From assembly GCF_000009265.1 (NCBI RefSeq), contig NC_008380.1, positions 4,154,501 through 4,218,500 on the forward strand: a stretch of DNA of 64,000 nt, in the 5' to 3' direction. Under the pieces are notes generated by a model. That model did not search any database and was not told the origin of the DNA. It worked only from the letters and a program-made list of their open reading frames with translations. Shown piece by piece: positions 32,208-42,261 of the stretch. How positions within the stretch are numbered: the first letter of the stretch is position 1; each line of letters begins with the position of its first letter. The DNA comes from Rhizobium johnstonii 3841 (GTDB taxonomy: Bacteria; Pseudomonadota; Alphaproteobacteria; Rhizobiales; Rhizobiaceae). The translations under genes and the position numbers were made by a program.

Positions 32208-33386
32208 TCAGGCGGCGGCCTGATTAAGCTGCGCCTTCTGTGTTTCGAAGGCCCAGGAAAGCCAGGGCATCAGCTTCTGCATGTCGGATGCCTCGATCGT
32301 GGCGCCGGCCCAAATGCGCAGGCCCGACGGGGCGTCGCGGTAGTGGCCGACGTCATAAGCGACACCTTCCTTTTCCAGCAGGCCGACCAGGCCCTTGGCG
32401 AAATTCGCCTGGCCGTCGTCGTCAAGGGCTGCGATGTCCTTGTCGACGATCTTCAGGCAGACCGAGGTGTTGGAGGCCGTCTCAGCCTTGACGGCGAGAT
32501 TGGCGATCCAGTCGTTTCCTGCCACGAAATCGTGGATGACCTTGGCATTGGCATCGGCACGCGCGATCAGCCCCTTGAGGCCGCCGAGACCCTTCGCCCA
32601 GACAAGCGCATCGATATAGTCCTCGACGCAGAGCATCGACGGGGTGTTGATCGTTTCGCCCTGGAAGATGCCTTCCGTCAGCTTGCCGCCCGAGGTCATG
32701 CGGAAGATCTTCGGCAGCGGCCAGGCCGGCGTGTAGGTGACCAGACGCTCGACGGCGCGCGGCGAAAGAATGATGACGCCATGGGCACCCTCGCCGCCCA
32801 GAACCTTCTGCCAGGAGAAGGTGACGACGTCGAGCTTGGCGAAATCGAGTGCCTGCGCGAAAGCCGCCGAGGTGGCGTCGCAGATCGTCAGGCCCTTGCG
32901 GTTATCAGGGATGAAATCGGCATTCGGCACGCGCACGCCCGAGGTGGTGCCGTTCCAGGTGAAGACGACGTCGCGGTCGAAATCGACGGCGGAGAGATCG
33001 GGAAGCTCGCCGTAACCGGCTTCGAGCTTGCGCACATCCTTGAGCTTCAGCTGCTTGACGACATCGGTGACCCAGCCTGCGCCGAAGCTTTCCCAGGCGA
33101 GCATGTCGACGCCGCGTTCGCCGAGCAGCGACCAGAGCGCCATTTCAACGGCGCCGGTGTCGGACGCAGGAACGATGCCGATGCGGTAATCCGCCGGCAC
33201 CTCGAGAATTTCACGGGTAAGGTCGATGGCCTGCTTGAGCTTGGCCTTGCCGACCTTCGCGCGGTGCGAACGGCCAAGGGCCGCGTCGGAAAGGGCTTCG
33301 AGCGACCAACCGGGGCGCTTCGAGCAGGGGCCAGAAGAAAAATGGGTATTGTGCGGACGGATGTCCGGCTTTGCGGTCTTCGCCAT
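32208..33386 (-). CDS. serC: Phosphoserine aminotransferase SerC
   Basis: Second step of serine biosynthesis: transfers the amino group of glutamate to 3-phosphohydroxypyruvate. The 392-residue protein is the fold-type I PLP enzyme common in alphaproteobacteria. The PLP lysine is in S-W-Q-K-V-L-G-G-E-G (about residue 190), with F-T-W-N-G-T-T-S-G-V and D-A-T-S-A-A-F before it. The N-terminus has H-F-S-S-G-P-C-S-K-R-P. It is followed by serA and preceded by a structured leader whose last hairpin covers the ribosome site. Confidence 0.93.
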   Translation of the reverse strand: MAKTAKPDIRPHNTHFSSGPCSKRPGWSLEALSDAALGRSHRAKVGKAKLKQAIDLTREILEVPADYRIGIVPASDTGAVEMALWSLLGERGVDMLAWESFGAGWVTDVVKQLKLKDVRKLEAGYGELPDLSAVDFDRDVVFTWNGTTSGVRVPNADFIPDNRKGLTICDATSAAFAQALDFAKLDVVTFSWQKVLGGEGAHGVIILSPRAVERLVTYTPAWPLPKIFRMTSGGKLTEGIFQGETINTPSMLCVEDYIDALVWAKGLGGLKGLIARADANAKVIHDFVAGNDWIANLAVKAETASNTSVCLKIVDKDIAALDDDGQANFAKGLVGLLEKEGVAYDVGHYRDAPSGLRIWAGATIEASDMQKLMPWLSWAFETQKAQLNQAAA

Positions 33387-33470
33387 GATGCTATCCTCTC
33401 AGATAGAAAGCCCTTCGTTGGGGAAGGGTGTCCCGCCGCCGTGTGTATGGATCCGGCGCGTCATAGTCAA
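33387..33470 (-). ncRNA. serC-type leader (cis-regulatory RNA) upstream of serC
   Basis: Three stems lie directly upstream of serC on the minus strand: an interrupted G/C-rich one at about 33434-33464, CCCTTC/GAAGGG at 33411-33428, and CTATC/GATAG at 33391-33406. The loop of the last one holds the Shine-Dalgarno GAGAGGAT. A published conserved motif (serC leader) in alphaproteobacteria has this position and a final stem over the ribosome site, so it probably controls serC-serA translation. The ligand or mechanism is not known to me. Confidence 0.62.
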
Positions 33471-33529
33471 GATCGAAGTGTCGCGGGGGGAACATATTTT
33501 GACGCAGAGCGGTAGGGCCGCAATACGAA

Positions 33530-33553
33530 AAGCCGCCCGGTTGGGGGCGGCTT
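33530..33553 (-). terminator. Rho-independent terminator of the outer-membrane protein gene
   Basis: AAGCCGCCC pairs with GGGCGGCTT around a 6-base loop. On the minus strand it is followed by TTTT and lies 22 bases after the stop codon at 33575. Confidence 0.8.
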
Positions 33554-33574
33554 CTGGTGTCAGGGAGATCGGGC

Positions 33575-34411
33575 TTACTTGTAGACAGGCTGCTGCAGCG
33601 GGATTTCCGGCGGCGGTTCGTAGCTTGCCTGAGCGCAGCCGCCGAAGAGATAGCGGGCGCCGACGCGAGCTTCGTGGGCGCTCAGACCCTTGTCGCGGCC
33701 CGGGCCGCCATTGTCGGCATAGCCGAACATGTTGCCGCCATCGATATGCAGGTAACGATAGCCGACATCCGCCTTGATGTTGCAGGTCACGTCGATCGAA
33801 GCGCCGGCCATCAGGGCGTAGGTGAAGCGCCAGTTGCCCTTGCCGCCGTGGCTGACCTCGTCGTCGCAGAAGCTACCGTCATCGGCGCAGGCGACGTTGC
33901 TGAGGTTCTTCCACTTTACGTAGGAACCGCCGATACCGGCGCCGACATAGGGCGTGACGTAGCCGTAGGTGCCGAGATCGACATAGGCGTTGGCGAGCAG
34001 CGTATAGGCTGTCAGCGAAGAGCGGTCGCTCGAGGTGCAGTCCACCAGCGGGAAGCCGCACTGCCCGACCGTTGAGCCATTGAAATCCGCCTCAGTCATG
34101 TAGTCGAAAGTCAGATCGGTGCGCAGATAGCTGTTGATCTGATAGCCGACACCACCGCCGACGGTCCACGTATCATCCAGATCGGCGTCGTCGAAATCGA
34201 CCTCCGTGGCGTTGCTGCCCTGGAAATAGCGGGCACCGCGCAGATCGGTGAAGGCATAGCCGACATCGCCACGCAGGTACCAGCCGGTCGCTTCGGTGAC
34301 CGTCACCTCAGGCGGCTGCTCCGGGATAGGCTCGGCGGGGGCCAGGTCCGCGGAATAGGCGTTTGTCGCGATCAACAATGCGGCGAAGATGCCGGACAAG
34401 CTTCTTTTCAT
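33575..34411 (-). CDS. Outer-membrane beta-barrel protein, porin-like
   Basis: The product is 278 residues from the ATG at 34411. A signal peptide (MKRSLSGIFAALLIATNAYS, then A-D-L-A-P) is followed by the pattern T-G-W-Y-L-R-G-D-V-G-Y-A-F, alternating barrel strands and a final V-G-A-R-Y-L-F-G-G. This resembles the OmpA/Omp25-like family of rhizobia. Four Cys in the middle could form two disulfides. The C-terminal P-P-P-E-I-P-L-Q-Q-P-V-Y-K tail is unusual for a barrel protein, which usually ends in an aromatic residue. Its role is presumably outer-membrane integrity. It is monocistronic with its own terminator. Confidence 0.72.
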   Translation of the reverse strand: MKRSLSGIFAALLIATNAYSADLAPAEPIPEQPPEVTVTEATGWYLRGDVGYAFTDLRGARYFQGSNATEVDFDDADLDDTWTVGGGVGYQINSYLRTDLTFDYMTEADFNGSTVGQCGFPLVDCTSSDRSSLTAYTLLANAYVDLGTYGYVTPYVGAGIGGSYVKWKNLSNVACADDGSFCDDEVSHGGKGNWRFTYALMAGASIDVTCNIKADVGYRYLHIDGGNMFGYADNGGPGRDKGLSAHEARVGARYLFGGCAQASYEPPPEIPLQQPVYK

Positions 34412-34807
34412 GGATCCCACTCCAAAATCCCGTTGCGTCGGCAGGCTGAATCGCCGCCAATCTGGTACGCTTCGTATGGATAATGAATTGGAAACGTTAA
34501 AAGCTGCTTAACTATAAATGGGAAGAAACGTTAAGAGAGAGATTGGCGGGCAAGTTACTTGATGTGGTGAAATTCGGCCAAAGGCTGGCAGCCCCGGACT
34601 TGCCGAAGATTGCCAGCCGCAAAGTCAAGAACCCCGCCCCGCCCAATCGCCCCTGCATAATTCCTTAAATCGGAATAGATTTAAGGATAAAATTATGCAG
34701 CAACCAAAGTGTTACAGCGTCTTTTGCCCGTCTGAAAAGACGGGCGGCGCTGTAAGTTGGTTTCCTTCGCCATCAAGTCGGTCGGCTCCACTCGGCGAAT
34801 CCTGTCG
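34412..34807. other. Intergenic region with a RIME-like element, no gene seen
   Basis: The 396 bases between the outer-membrane protein gene and the small membrane protein gene hold an AT-rich promoter-like part (34440-34560) and the palindromic element at 34653-34754. No open frame with a ribosome site is convincing. Confidence 0.5.
34653..34754 (+). repeat. RIME-like mosaic palindromic element, copy A
   Basis: Two adjacent palindromes. The first begins CTGCATAATTCCTTAAATC and ends AAAATTATGCAG. The second begins TTACAGCG, has a TCTGAAAAGA core and ends GGCGCTGTAA. The same two modules recur in the same order but inverted at 53881-53984; single modules occur at 52932-52979 and 63589-63631. 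The architecture fits rhizobial intergenic mosaic elements. Confidence 0.7.
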
Positions 34808-35047
34808 TTACTTCCATTGTGTCGCGTTTTCGGCGGCGCAGCCGTACGGCGGCAAGGAGGTGCCAAAGTTCGTTTTGAGCTTGGCACAGCCCCAGGCATT
34901 AATCGGGCCTGGCATGGCATTGTTGAGCGTGGTGCCAATTTCATCGTAAGGGCTGTCGGTGTTGGTGATGTAGCGATACCAGCGGAAACCGGTAAAGACG
35001 ACGAATGCGAGAGCGATCGTCAGCAGCAGGCGCACCAATTTTTTCAT
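34808..35047 (-). CDS. Small membrane-anchored or secreted protein (79 aa)
   Basis: From the ATG at 35047 (AAAGGA upstream) the product starts MKKLVRLLLTIALAFVVFTG, an uncleaved anchor or signal peptide, followed by a 55-residue polar part with a Cys pair (W-G-C-A-K-L and Y-G-C-A-A-E) that could form a disulfide outside the membrane. No family is recognised. The rest of the longer frame up to 35206 is not supported. Confidence 0.6.
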   Translation of the reverse strand: MKKLVRLLLTIALAFVVFTGFRWYRYITNTDSPYDEIGTTLNNAMPGPINAWGCAKLKTNFGTSLPPYGCAAENATQWK

Positions 35048-35285
35048 GATATTTCCTTTGAATGCAAACGCCGCCGTATAGCATCCGCATGTGGAGGTTG
35101 ACGCCGCGGTCACCAAGACATCGGCAAATTTCCGTGGATGCCGTCTCAGTGCCCACTGCGCCCCGACATGCTGCAGCTGCGAGGCTTGCTCCCTACCGGA
35201 AGCCAAGCTGGCAAATCACTGACATGTTGTCTTCGGAAGGGCAGAAACGGTTCCGGCGGGAAGTCGATCCGAAGGCGCCAATAGC

Positions 35286-35315
35286 GAAAAAGCCGGCACT
35301 TGCGGTCCGGCTTTT
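35286..35315 (-). terminator. Rho-independent terminator of glmM
   Basis: AAAAGCCGG and CCGGCTTTT form a short strong stem with T-runs. It lies 20 bases beyond the glmM stop on the minus strand. Confidence 0.75.
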
Positions 35316-35335
35316 GACATCTCGCCCCGAAAAAA

Positions 35336-36688
35336 TCAGGCGGCAGTCCGGACGTTCGAGATCGTGCCGATCAATTCGTTGACGATGCGCTCGATCTGGG
35401 CGCGGTCGTCACCCTCGGCCATGACGCGGATCAGCGGCTCGGTGCCCGAGGGGCGGATGACGAGGCGGCCGTTCCTGGCAAGCTCGGCTTCGGCATCGGC
35501 GATCGCCTTCTGCACCTGGATATCTTCCAGCGGCTTGCCACCGCTGATGCGGACATTGCGCAGGAGCTGCGGCACCGGCTCGAAGCGACGGCAGACCTCG
35601 CTGACGGTCCGTCCGGTGCGCTTGACTGCGGCCAGGATCTGCAGCGCCGCGACGAGACCGTCGCCGGTCGTGCCGTAATCCGAAAGCACGATGTGGCCGG
35701 ACTGCTCGCCGCCGACATTGTAATTATGCTGGCGCATATGCTCGACGACGTAACGGTCACCGACCTTCGTCCGGGCAAGGCCGAGGCCCTTGTCATCGAG
35801 GAAACGCTCGAGGCCGAGATTGGACATGACGGTCGCAACGATACCATTGCCGCGCAGCTGCTGGCTCTCGGCCCAGCTTTCGGCGATCACGGCCATCAGC
35901 TGGTCTCCATCGACGATCGAGCCGTTCTCGTCGACGATGATGACGCGATCCGCATCGCCATCGAGGGCGATGCCGATATCGGCGCGCACCTCGTCGACCT
36001 TCTTCTGCAGCGCGACGGGGCTGGTGGAGCCGCAATTGAGATTGATGTTGGTGCCGTTCGGCTCGTTGCCGATCGTGACGACCTCGGCGCCGAGTTCCCA
36101 GAGCACGGCCGGCGCCACCTTATAGGCAGCCCCATTGGCGCAATCGATGGCGATCCTCAGGCCCTGCAGCGTCACGTCGCGCGGCAGCGTGCGCTTGGCA
36201 TGTTCGATATAGCGGTCATGCACGCCGTCGACACGCTTGGCGCGGCCGATATCGTCGGACTTGGCAAGCTGCGCATTCAGGTCTCTTTCGAGTAGATCCT
36301 CGATCTCGGCCTCGATGTCGTCGGACAGCTTGTAGCCGTCGGGGCCGAAGAGCTTGATGCCGTTATCCTCGTAAGGATTGTGCGACGCCGAGATCATCAC
36401 GCCGAGATCGGCACGCAGCGAGCGCGTCAGCATGGCAACAGCCGGCGTCGGGATCGGGCCGAGAATAAAGGCGTCGAGACCGGCGGCCGTGAAGCCCGCG
36501 ACCATGGCATTCTCCAGCATATAGCCGGAAAGGCGCGTATCCTTGCCGATGACGACGCGATGGCGGTGATTGCCGCGGCGGAAGATCGTACCGGCGGCAA
36601 TGCCGACCCGCATGGCGAGATCCGGCGTCATCGGGAAGACGTTGGATTGGCCGCGAATGCCGTCGGTACCGAAATAGCGTCTTTTCAT
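35336..36688 (-). CDS. glmM: Phosphoglucosamine mutase GlmM
   Basis: Converts glucosamine-6-phosphate to glucosamine-1-phosphate for UDP-GlcNAc, peptidoglycan and lipopolysaccharide. From the ATG at 36688 (CAGGAG upstream) the protein is 450 residues. The N-terminus K-R-R-Y-F-G-T-D-G-I-R-G, phosphoserine loop M-I-S-A-S-H-N-P (Ser102), metal loop D-G-D-A-D-R, sugar loop G-G-E-Q-S-G-H and phosphate-binding R-P-S-G-T-E-P-L-I-R are all present. It follows ftsH in the same direction after a terminator, the usual order in Rhizobiaceae. Confidence 0.95.
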   Translation of the reverse strand: MKRRYFGTDGIRGQSNVFPMTPDLAMRVGIAAGTIFRRGNHRHRVVIGKDTRLSGYMLENAMVAGFTAAGLDAFILGPIPTPAVAMLTRSLRADLGVMISASHNPYEDNGIKLFGPDGYKLSDDIEAEIEDLLERDLNAQLAKSDDIGRAKRVDGVHDRYIEHAKRTLPRDVTLQGLRIAIDCANGAAYKVAPAVLWELGAEVVTIGNEPNGTNINLNCGSTSPVALQKKVDEVRADIGIALDGDADRVIIVDENGSIVDGDQLMAVIAESWAESQQLRGNGIVATVMSNLGLERFLDDKGLGLARTKVGDRYVVEHMRQHNYNVGGEQSGHIVLSDYGTTGDGLVAALQILAAVKRTGRTVSEVCRRFEPVPQLLRNVRISGGKPLEDIQVQKAIADAEAELARNGRLVIRPSGTEPLIRVMAEGDDRAQIERIVNELIGTISNVRTAA

Positions 36689-36875
36689 CTGCACTCCTGT
36701 GCTTTCCGCGCGCCATTCAAGGCAGCGCACCGTTCCAAGCGAATCCGGCTTCAGTGGAATGTCGTCAATCCAGGAGCCTGATTCATGCTTGCCTCAATTC
36801 AGCGGAATGCCACAAAATGCGGCGAACGGCACGTAAATTAGCAAGAAAAATGATTATATCCCGTTACCAATGGAA

Positions 36876-36909
36876 AAGGCCGGATCTCCCACTTCGGAAA
36901 TCCGGCCTT
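36876..36909 (-). terminator. Rho-independent terminator of ftsH
   Basis: AAGGCCGGAT pairs with ATCCGGCCTT around a 14-base loop. TTTT follows on the minus strand. It lies 20 bases past the ftsH stop. Confidence 0.82.
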
Positions 36910-36929
36910 GTTCAAGGTAGTGCCGCGGT

Positions 36930-38861
<1,932 letters not shown>

Positions 38862-38957
38862 TGAACTCCCCAGCATGGAACAGCCGCCTCATGGCGACCG
38901 TCTTATTCGTTTCTAACATAGGGTTGCGCCGTGCGATTGCCAAGGCGATCCCCTAAG

Positions 38958-40415
38958 TCAGATGGTTTTTCCGTCAATACTTCTTAAAGGCAGCCTCGCA
39001 TAGGGCGCCGTCGCGAAAACCGCCGAAAGCCTATTGGCAAAGATGAAGTCAAATCGTGTCAAAAAGCGGTCGAAGGGTGCGAAATAGGGTGTCAGCTCGA
39101 CCATGCGAGCGGATTCCTCAAATAAAGGGGCCTCTTCGGAGGTTAAAGCCGGCGCGGAGGCGACAGCGCGCTTCCATGCCGCCTTGGGAAGGTGATGCAT
39201 ACGCTCCCTCATTCCTGTGCTTGTCACAGGAATCCAGCCACCGCGCGTCTGCGCGGTGATTGACCCAATAAAGCGTGAAGTGTCTTTCGCGCCCAAGGAC
39301 TTGGACGCGCTGGATTCCTGTGACAAGCACAGGAATGAGGGGGCGTATAGAGTAGCGGCCTCGACCACTATCGATGTGGACAAACCATTGCGCGCATAAA
39401 ACCTGCCGTCCCAAACCCCAGCCTCTCCCGGCTGCAGAACCAAGGGCAATATCCCCCGGCTCTCTCGCGCCAGATAAAGCCCGTCGCGCCTGAGATCGAA
39501 CACCACCCTGCCGGCGGTCATTCGCCCAAGCCCGGTGCCGGTGGCAAATGTAAGAACCCGCTCCATCTGCGCCCTGCCCGGCACGAATGGCTGCCCACCG
39601 CAAACGGCTGCCAGACGGGCGAGTACATAGTCGAGGACTGCGCGATCCTGCCGCAGCCCATCAGGTATCACCTGCCCGAGCAGGCCGCCGTGAAGCCGGA
39701 AGTGACGATCCAGCCATTCGGCTCCTCTGGACGACAGGGCCAGCCGCTCCTCCCAGGCCGCGCCGATGTCCTTCTCCATGCCTGCATCGTCCGAAAGCTG
39801 CCGGCGCATCCGCACGCGCTCGTACTTGATATCCTCGTTGCTGGGATCGTCGATCCACGGCACGCCCCGCTCCTTCAGGAAGGCTCGGATATCTGCCCGG
39901 CTGGAAAAGAGAAGCGGCCGTAAAATCCAGAAGCGCCGGTTGAAGAGGACCGCATCCGCAATGCCGGTCGAAATCTGCTCCGTTCGCATCCCACGCATCT
40001 GCAGTGTTTCGCGCTGGTCGTCGAACGTATGGCCAGTGACGATGAGATCGGCTTCGAAACTTTCGGCGGCGGTTTCCAGCAGGCCATAGCGTGCCTCGCG
40101 GGCCGCCGCCATGATGCCGGTCTTCGGCTTGTCGCCCTCCCAGATCATGGTGGTGTGGGGAATGCCGAGCGATGCGCAGAGGGCTGCGACGTCACGCGCC
40201 TCGTCTGCGGAGCCGGCGCGCAACGCATGATCGACGGTTGCAGCACAAAGGGAAATCTTGAGATGGGGCGCGGCCTTCACGGCTTCATCGAGCAGAAGAA
40301 GCAGGCCGGTGGAATCGCTGCCGCCTGATATCGCGGCGAGAATGCGCGCGGGGCTTTGAAGCGACGTTAGAAACTGGAGGATCGTCAGTTGAGGCGATGC
40401 GGCTTCCGGAGACAT
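38958..40415 (-). CDS. tilS: tRNA(Ile)-lysidine synthetase TilS with a repeat-encoded insertion
   Basis: Makes lysidine at C34 of tRNA-Ile2(CAU). The PP-loop A-A-I-S-G-G-S-D-S-T lies at 27-36, with V-D-H-A-L-R-A-G and V-T-G-H-T-F-D-D-Q further on. At 485 residues it is longer than expected. Residues about 357-408 are encoded by a palindromic DNA element (39199-39348) with perfect 30-bp inverted arms; the insert is Ser/Thr/Arg-rich and unlike the flanking sequence. It lies in the C-terminal part, outside the catalytic domain, and leaves the frame open, so the enzyme is probably active. The gene starts 11 bases after cpoB ends. Confidence 0.87.
   Translation of the reverse strand: MSPEAASPQLTILQFLTSLQSPARILAAISGGSDSTGLLLLLDEAVKAAPHLKISLCAATVDHALRAGSADEARDVAALCASLGIPHTTMIWEGDKPKTGIMAAAREARYGLLETAAESFEADLIVTGHTFDDQRETLQMRGMRTEQISTGIADAVLFNRRFWILRPLLFSSRADIRAFLKERGVPWIDDPSNEDIKYERVRMRRQLSDDAGMEKDIGAAWEERLALSSRGAEWLDRHFRLHGGLLGQVIPDGLRQDRAVLDYVLARLAAVCGGQPFVPGRAQMERVLTFATGTGLGRMTAGRVVFDLRRDGLYLARESRGILPLVLQPGEAGVWDGRFYARNGLSTSIVVEAATLYAPSFLCLSQESSASKSLGAKDTSRFIGSITAQTRGGWIPVTSTGMRERMHHLPKAAWKRAVASAPALTSEEAPLFEESARMVELTPYFAPFDRFLTRFDFIFANRLSAVFATAPYARLPLRSIDGKTI
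39199..39348. repeat. Palindromic element inserted in-frame in tilS
   Basis: Perfect reverse-complement arms of 30 bases lie at 39208-39237 and 39310-39339, and the match extends outward about 10 bases with one mismatch. Each arm contains its own small palindrome CCTGTGCTTGTCACAGG. The 72-base centre has a second hairpin (CACCGCGC/GCGCGGTG). The length is a multiple of 3 and there is no stop in the tilS frame. No transposase is present, so it resembles a MITE or a Rickettsia-type palindromic element. Confidence 0.85.
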
Positions 40416-40426
40416 TGCGGAAGACC

Positions 40427-41413
40427 TTAGCAGGAGAGGCGCTTCTGCTCGCTCGCAACCTTGCTTATGACGGCACGCGAAGCCTTTGGATAACGCTTCG
40501 ACACTTCGCGCAGCGTCGCACAGGCCGTCTCGTTATTGTCGAGGGCCGCAAGCGACATGCCGAGCTTCAGCAGCATTTCCGGCGCCTTTTCCGATGTGCC
40601 GTATTTCTGATGCGCATTGAGGAAGGTCTTGGCCGCCTCATTGTACTTGCCCTGCGAATAGAGCGCTTCGCCGAGCCAGAAATTGGCGTCCGCCGCCCGC
40701 GCGCTGCTCGGGTAGCGGGTGATGTACTGCGTGAATTCCAGTTCGGCCGTACTGTAATCGCCCGATAGCACGTGGCCATAGGCGGCTTTGTACTGGTCGG
40801 CCTCGCTGCCGAGCGAGGCGGTCTGCTGCGGCGTTTTGGGGCTGGCATCGGGAATCGGCCCGGAACCGATCGTGGCATTTTCGTCGACGCTTCCGCCGAT
40901 CGGATTGCCGTTCTGATCGAAATCGATCGAGCCGAGCTCCTTCGGCGGCTGGCCGAGGCCGCTATTCTCAGGCACGCTTGTGGAGGGAGCCGTTTCGGCT
41001 CCCTGCGGTGCTTGGATCACCTTGGCAATATCGTCGCCGCCGGAGGCTGCCGGAGCGGCATCGGTCTCGCTCTTCTTGACAGGGGCCTTGACGGCACCGC
41101 CGGCGCCGGTCTTTTCGAGCTGCTGGAAGCGGAATTCATTGTCTTCCTGCTGCTTGCGGATCGTCTCCTGCATCTGCAGAAGCTGAAAGCTCATCTCCTC
41201 GATCCGGCCGTTCAACTGCCGCAGTTGCTCTTCGAGCTGCTGCACACGGACCTCTGCATCGCCGCTCTGCACCTTGACGACGGGCGGCGCCGCCTGGTTT
41301 TCCGCGGATCGGCCGCCGAGATGTAGCCCGAAGAACGAGGCGGAATAGGCCGCCCGTTCGCTTCCGGTCACAGCCGCGAGGCACAGCATGCCTGCCACGA
41401 CAAGTTTCTTCAT
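40427..41413 (-). CDS. cpoB: Cell division coordinator CpoB (YbgF)
   Basis: Periplasmic Tol-Pal partner that links outer-membrane constriction with peptidoglycan synthesis. From the ATG at 41413 the product is 328 residues: signal peptide (MKKLVVAGMLCLAAVTGSERA), a coiled-coil trimerisation segment (about 50-100, V-Q-Q-L-E-E-Q-L-R-Q-L-N-G-R-I-E-E), a long disordered Pro/Ser/Glu linker, then TPR repeats in the C-terminal 120 residues (Y-K-A-A-Y-G-H-V-L-S-G-D-Y and A-D-A-N-F-W-L-G-E-A-L-Y-S-Q-G-K-Y). A terminator separates it from pal. Confidence 0.9.
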   Translation of the reverse strand: MKKLVVAGMLCLAAVTGSERAAYSASFFGLHLGGRSAENQAAPPVVKVQSGDAEVRVQQLEEQLRQLNGRIEEMSFQLLQMQETIRKQQEDNEFRFQQLEKTGAGGAVKAPVKKSETDAAPAASGGDDIAKVIQAPQGAETAPSTSVPENSGLGQPPKELGSIDFDQNGNPIGGSVDENATIGSGPIPDASPKTPQQTASLGSEADQYKAAYGHVLSGDYSTAELEFTQYITRYPSSARAADANFWLGEALYSQGKYNEAAKTFLNAHQKYGTSEKAPEMLLKLGMSLAALDNNETACATLREVSKRYPKASRAVISKVASEQKRLSC

Positions 41414-41522
41414 ATGTATCGTCCTGTCCCAGTGATTCTTCGCACCTCGATGGCACGAACAGGAGATTTTTCCAATTGCTTTCAAAAAGCAACGGAGTCT
41501 GGCCAAAGTGTGGTCAAAAAGA

Positions 41523-41549
41523 AAAGGCGGCCCTGAGGGGACCGCCTTT
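41523..41549 (-). terminator. Rho-independent terminator after pal
   Basis: AAAGGCGG and CCGCCTTT form a stem around a central GC-rich bulge, followed on the minus strand by TTTTCTTTTT. It lies about 27 bases after the pal stop and may partly separate pal from cpoB expression. Confidence 0.75.
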
Positions 41550-41575
41550 CGAAAAAGCGAATTGTTGCTCGGCAA

Positions 41576-42109
41576 TTACATGCCGGCGCCGCCAAGCACG
41601 GTAACCGCGCGGCGGTTCTGCGACCAGCAGGAAATATCGTCGCAGACGGCGACCGGACGTTCCTTGCCGTAGGAAATCGTCTTCAGGCGCTGCGCCGGAA
41701 CGCCGCGCGAAGCGAGATAGTCCTTGGCGGCAGCCGCACGGCGGGCGCCGAGCGCGAGGTTATATTCGCGCGTGCCGCGTTCGTCGGCATGGCCTTCGAC
41801 GGTGATCTGGTAGTTCGGGTAGCGGCCGAGCCACTGGGCCTGACGGTCGAGCGTCTGCGAAGCATCGGCACGGATCGACGAGGAGTCGGTGTCGAAGAAG
41901 ATGCGGTCGCCGACATTGACCGTGAAGTCCTGGGCCGAGCCCGGCGTTGCCGCGCCAGCACCGGCGCCGAGGCCGAGATCGCCGGCGCTGTTCGGTACGT
42001 TCTTCTTGGCGCAGCTTGCGAGCGCGAGGCCCGCGATAAGCGCGATCATGACGGGGTTGCGGGCGAAATTCTGCATGCGGCTCATTGCCGGGGTATGAAT
42101 TCGGCTCAT
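41576..42109 (-). CDS. pal: Peptidoglycan-associated lipoprotein Pal
   Basis: Outer-membrane lipoprotein that binds peptidoglycan and TolB. From the ATG at 42109 (AAGGAG upstream) the product is 177 residues. The signal ends in a lipobox L-A-L-A-S-C, giving a lipidated Cys. The OmpA-like domain shows F-F-D-T-D-S-S-S-I, Y-Q-I-T-V-E-G-H-A-D-E-R-G-T-R-E-Y-N-L-A-L-G and R-R-A-A-A-A. The short N-terminal extension before the hydrophobic stretch (about 16 residues) is longer than in enterics. It is the member of the tol-pal block after tolB. Confidence 0.94.
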   Translation of the reverse strand: MSRIHTPAMSRMQNFARNPVMIALIAGLALASCAKKNVPNSAGDLGLGAGAGAATPGSAQDFTVNVGDRIFFDTDSSSIRADASQTLDRQAQWLGRYPNYQITVEGHADERGTREYNLALGARRAAAAKDYLASRGVPAQRLKTISYGKERPVAVCDDISCWSQNRRAVTVLGGAGM

Positions 42110-42261
42110 GGCCGGTCTCCTTGCGATTTCATCAGGGTTTCCGGACAGTAACCGCACTCGGTTAACCGCCCCTCAAAGATTATGGTTAACAATTTGCTAC
42201 TTTGTCCCTTGGCCGCTCGGTTCCATGACTTTGGGGCGACAAGAAGGCAGCAGCGCATCGC

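Noticed and set aside
30575..32227. Long plus-strand frame opposite serA
   Set aside because: SerA is unambiguous on the other strand; the plus frame has no recognisable domain.
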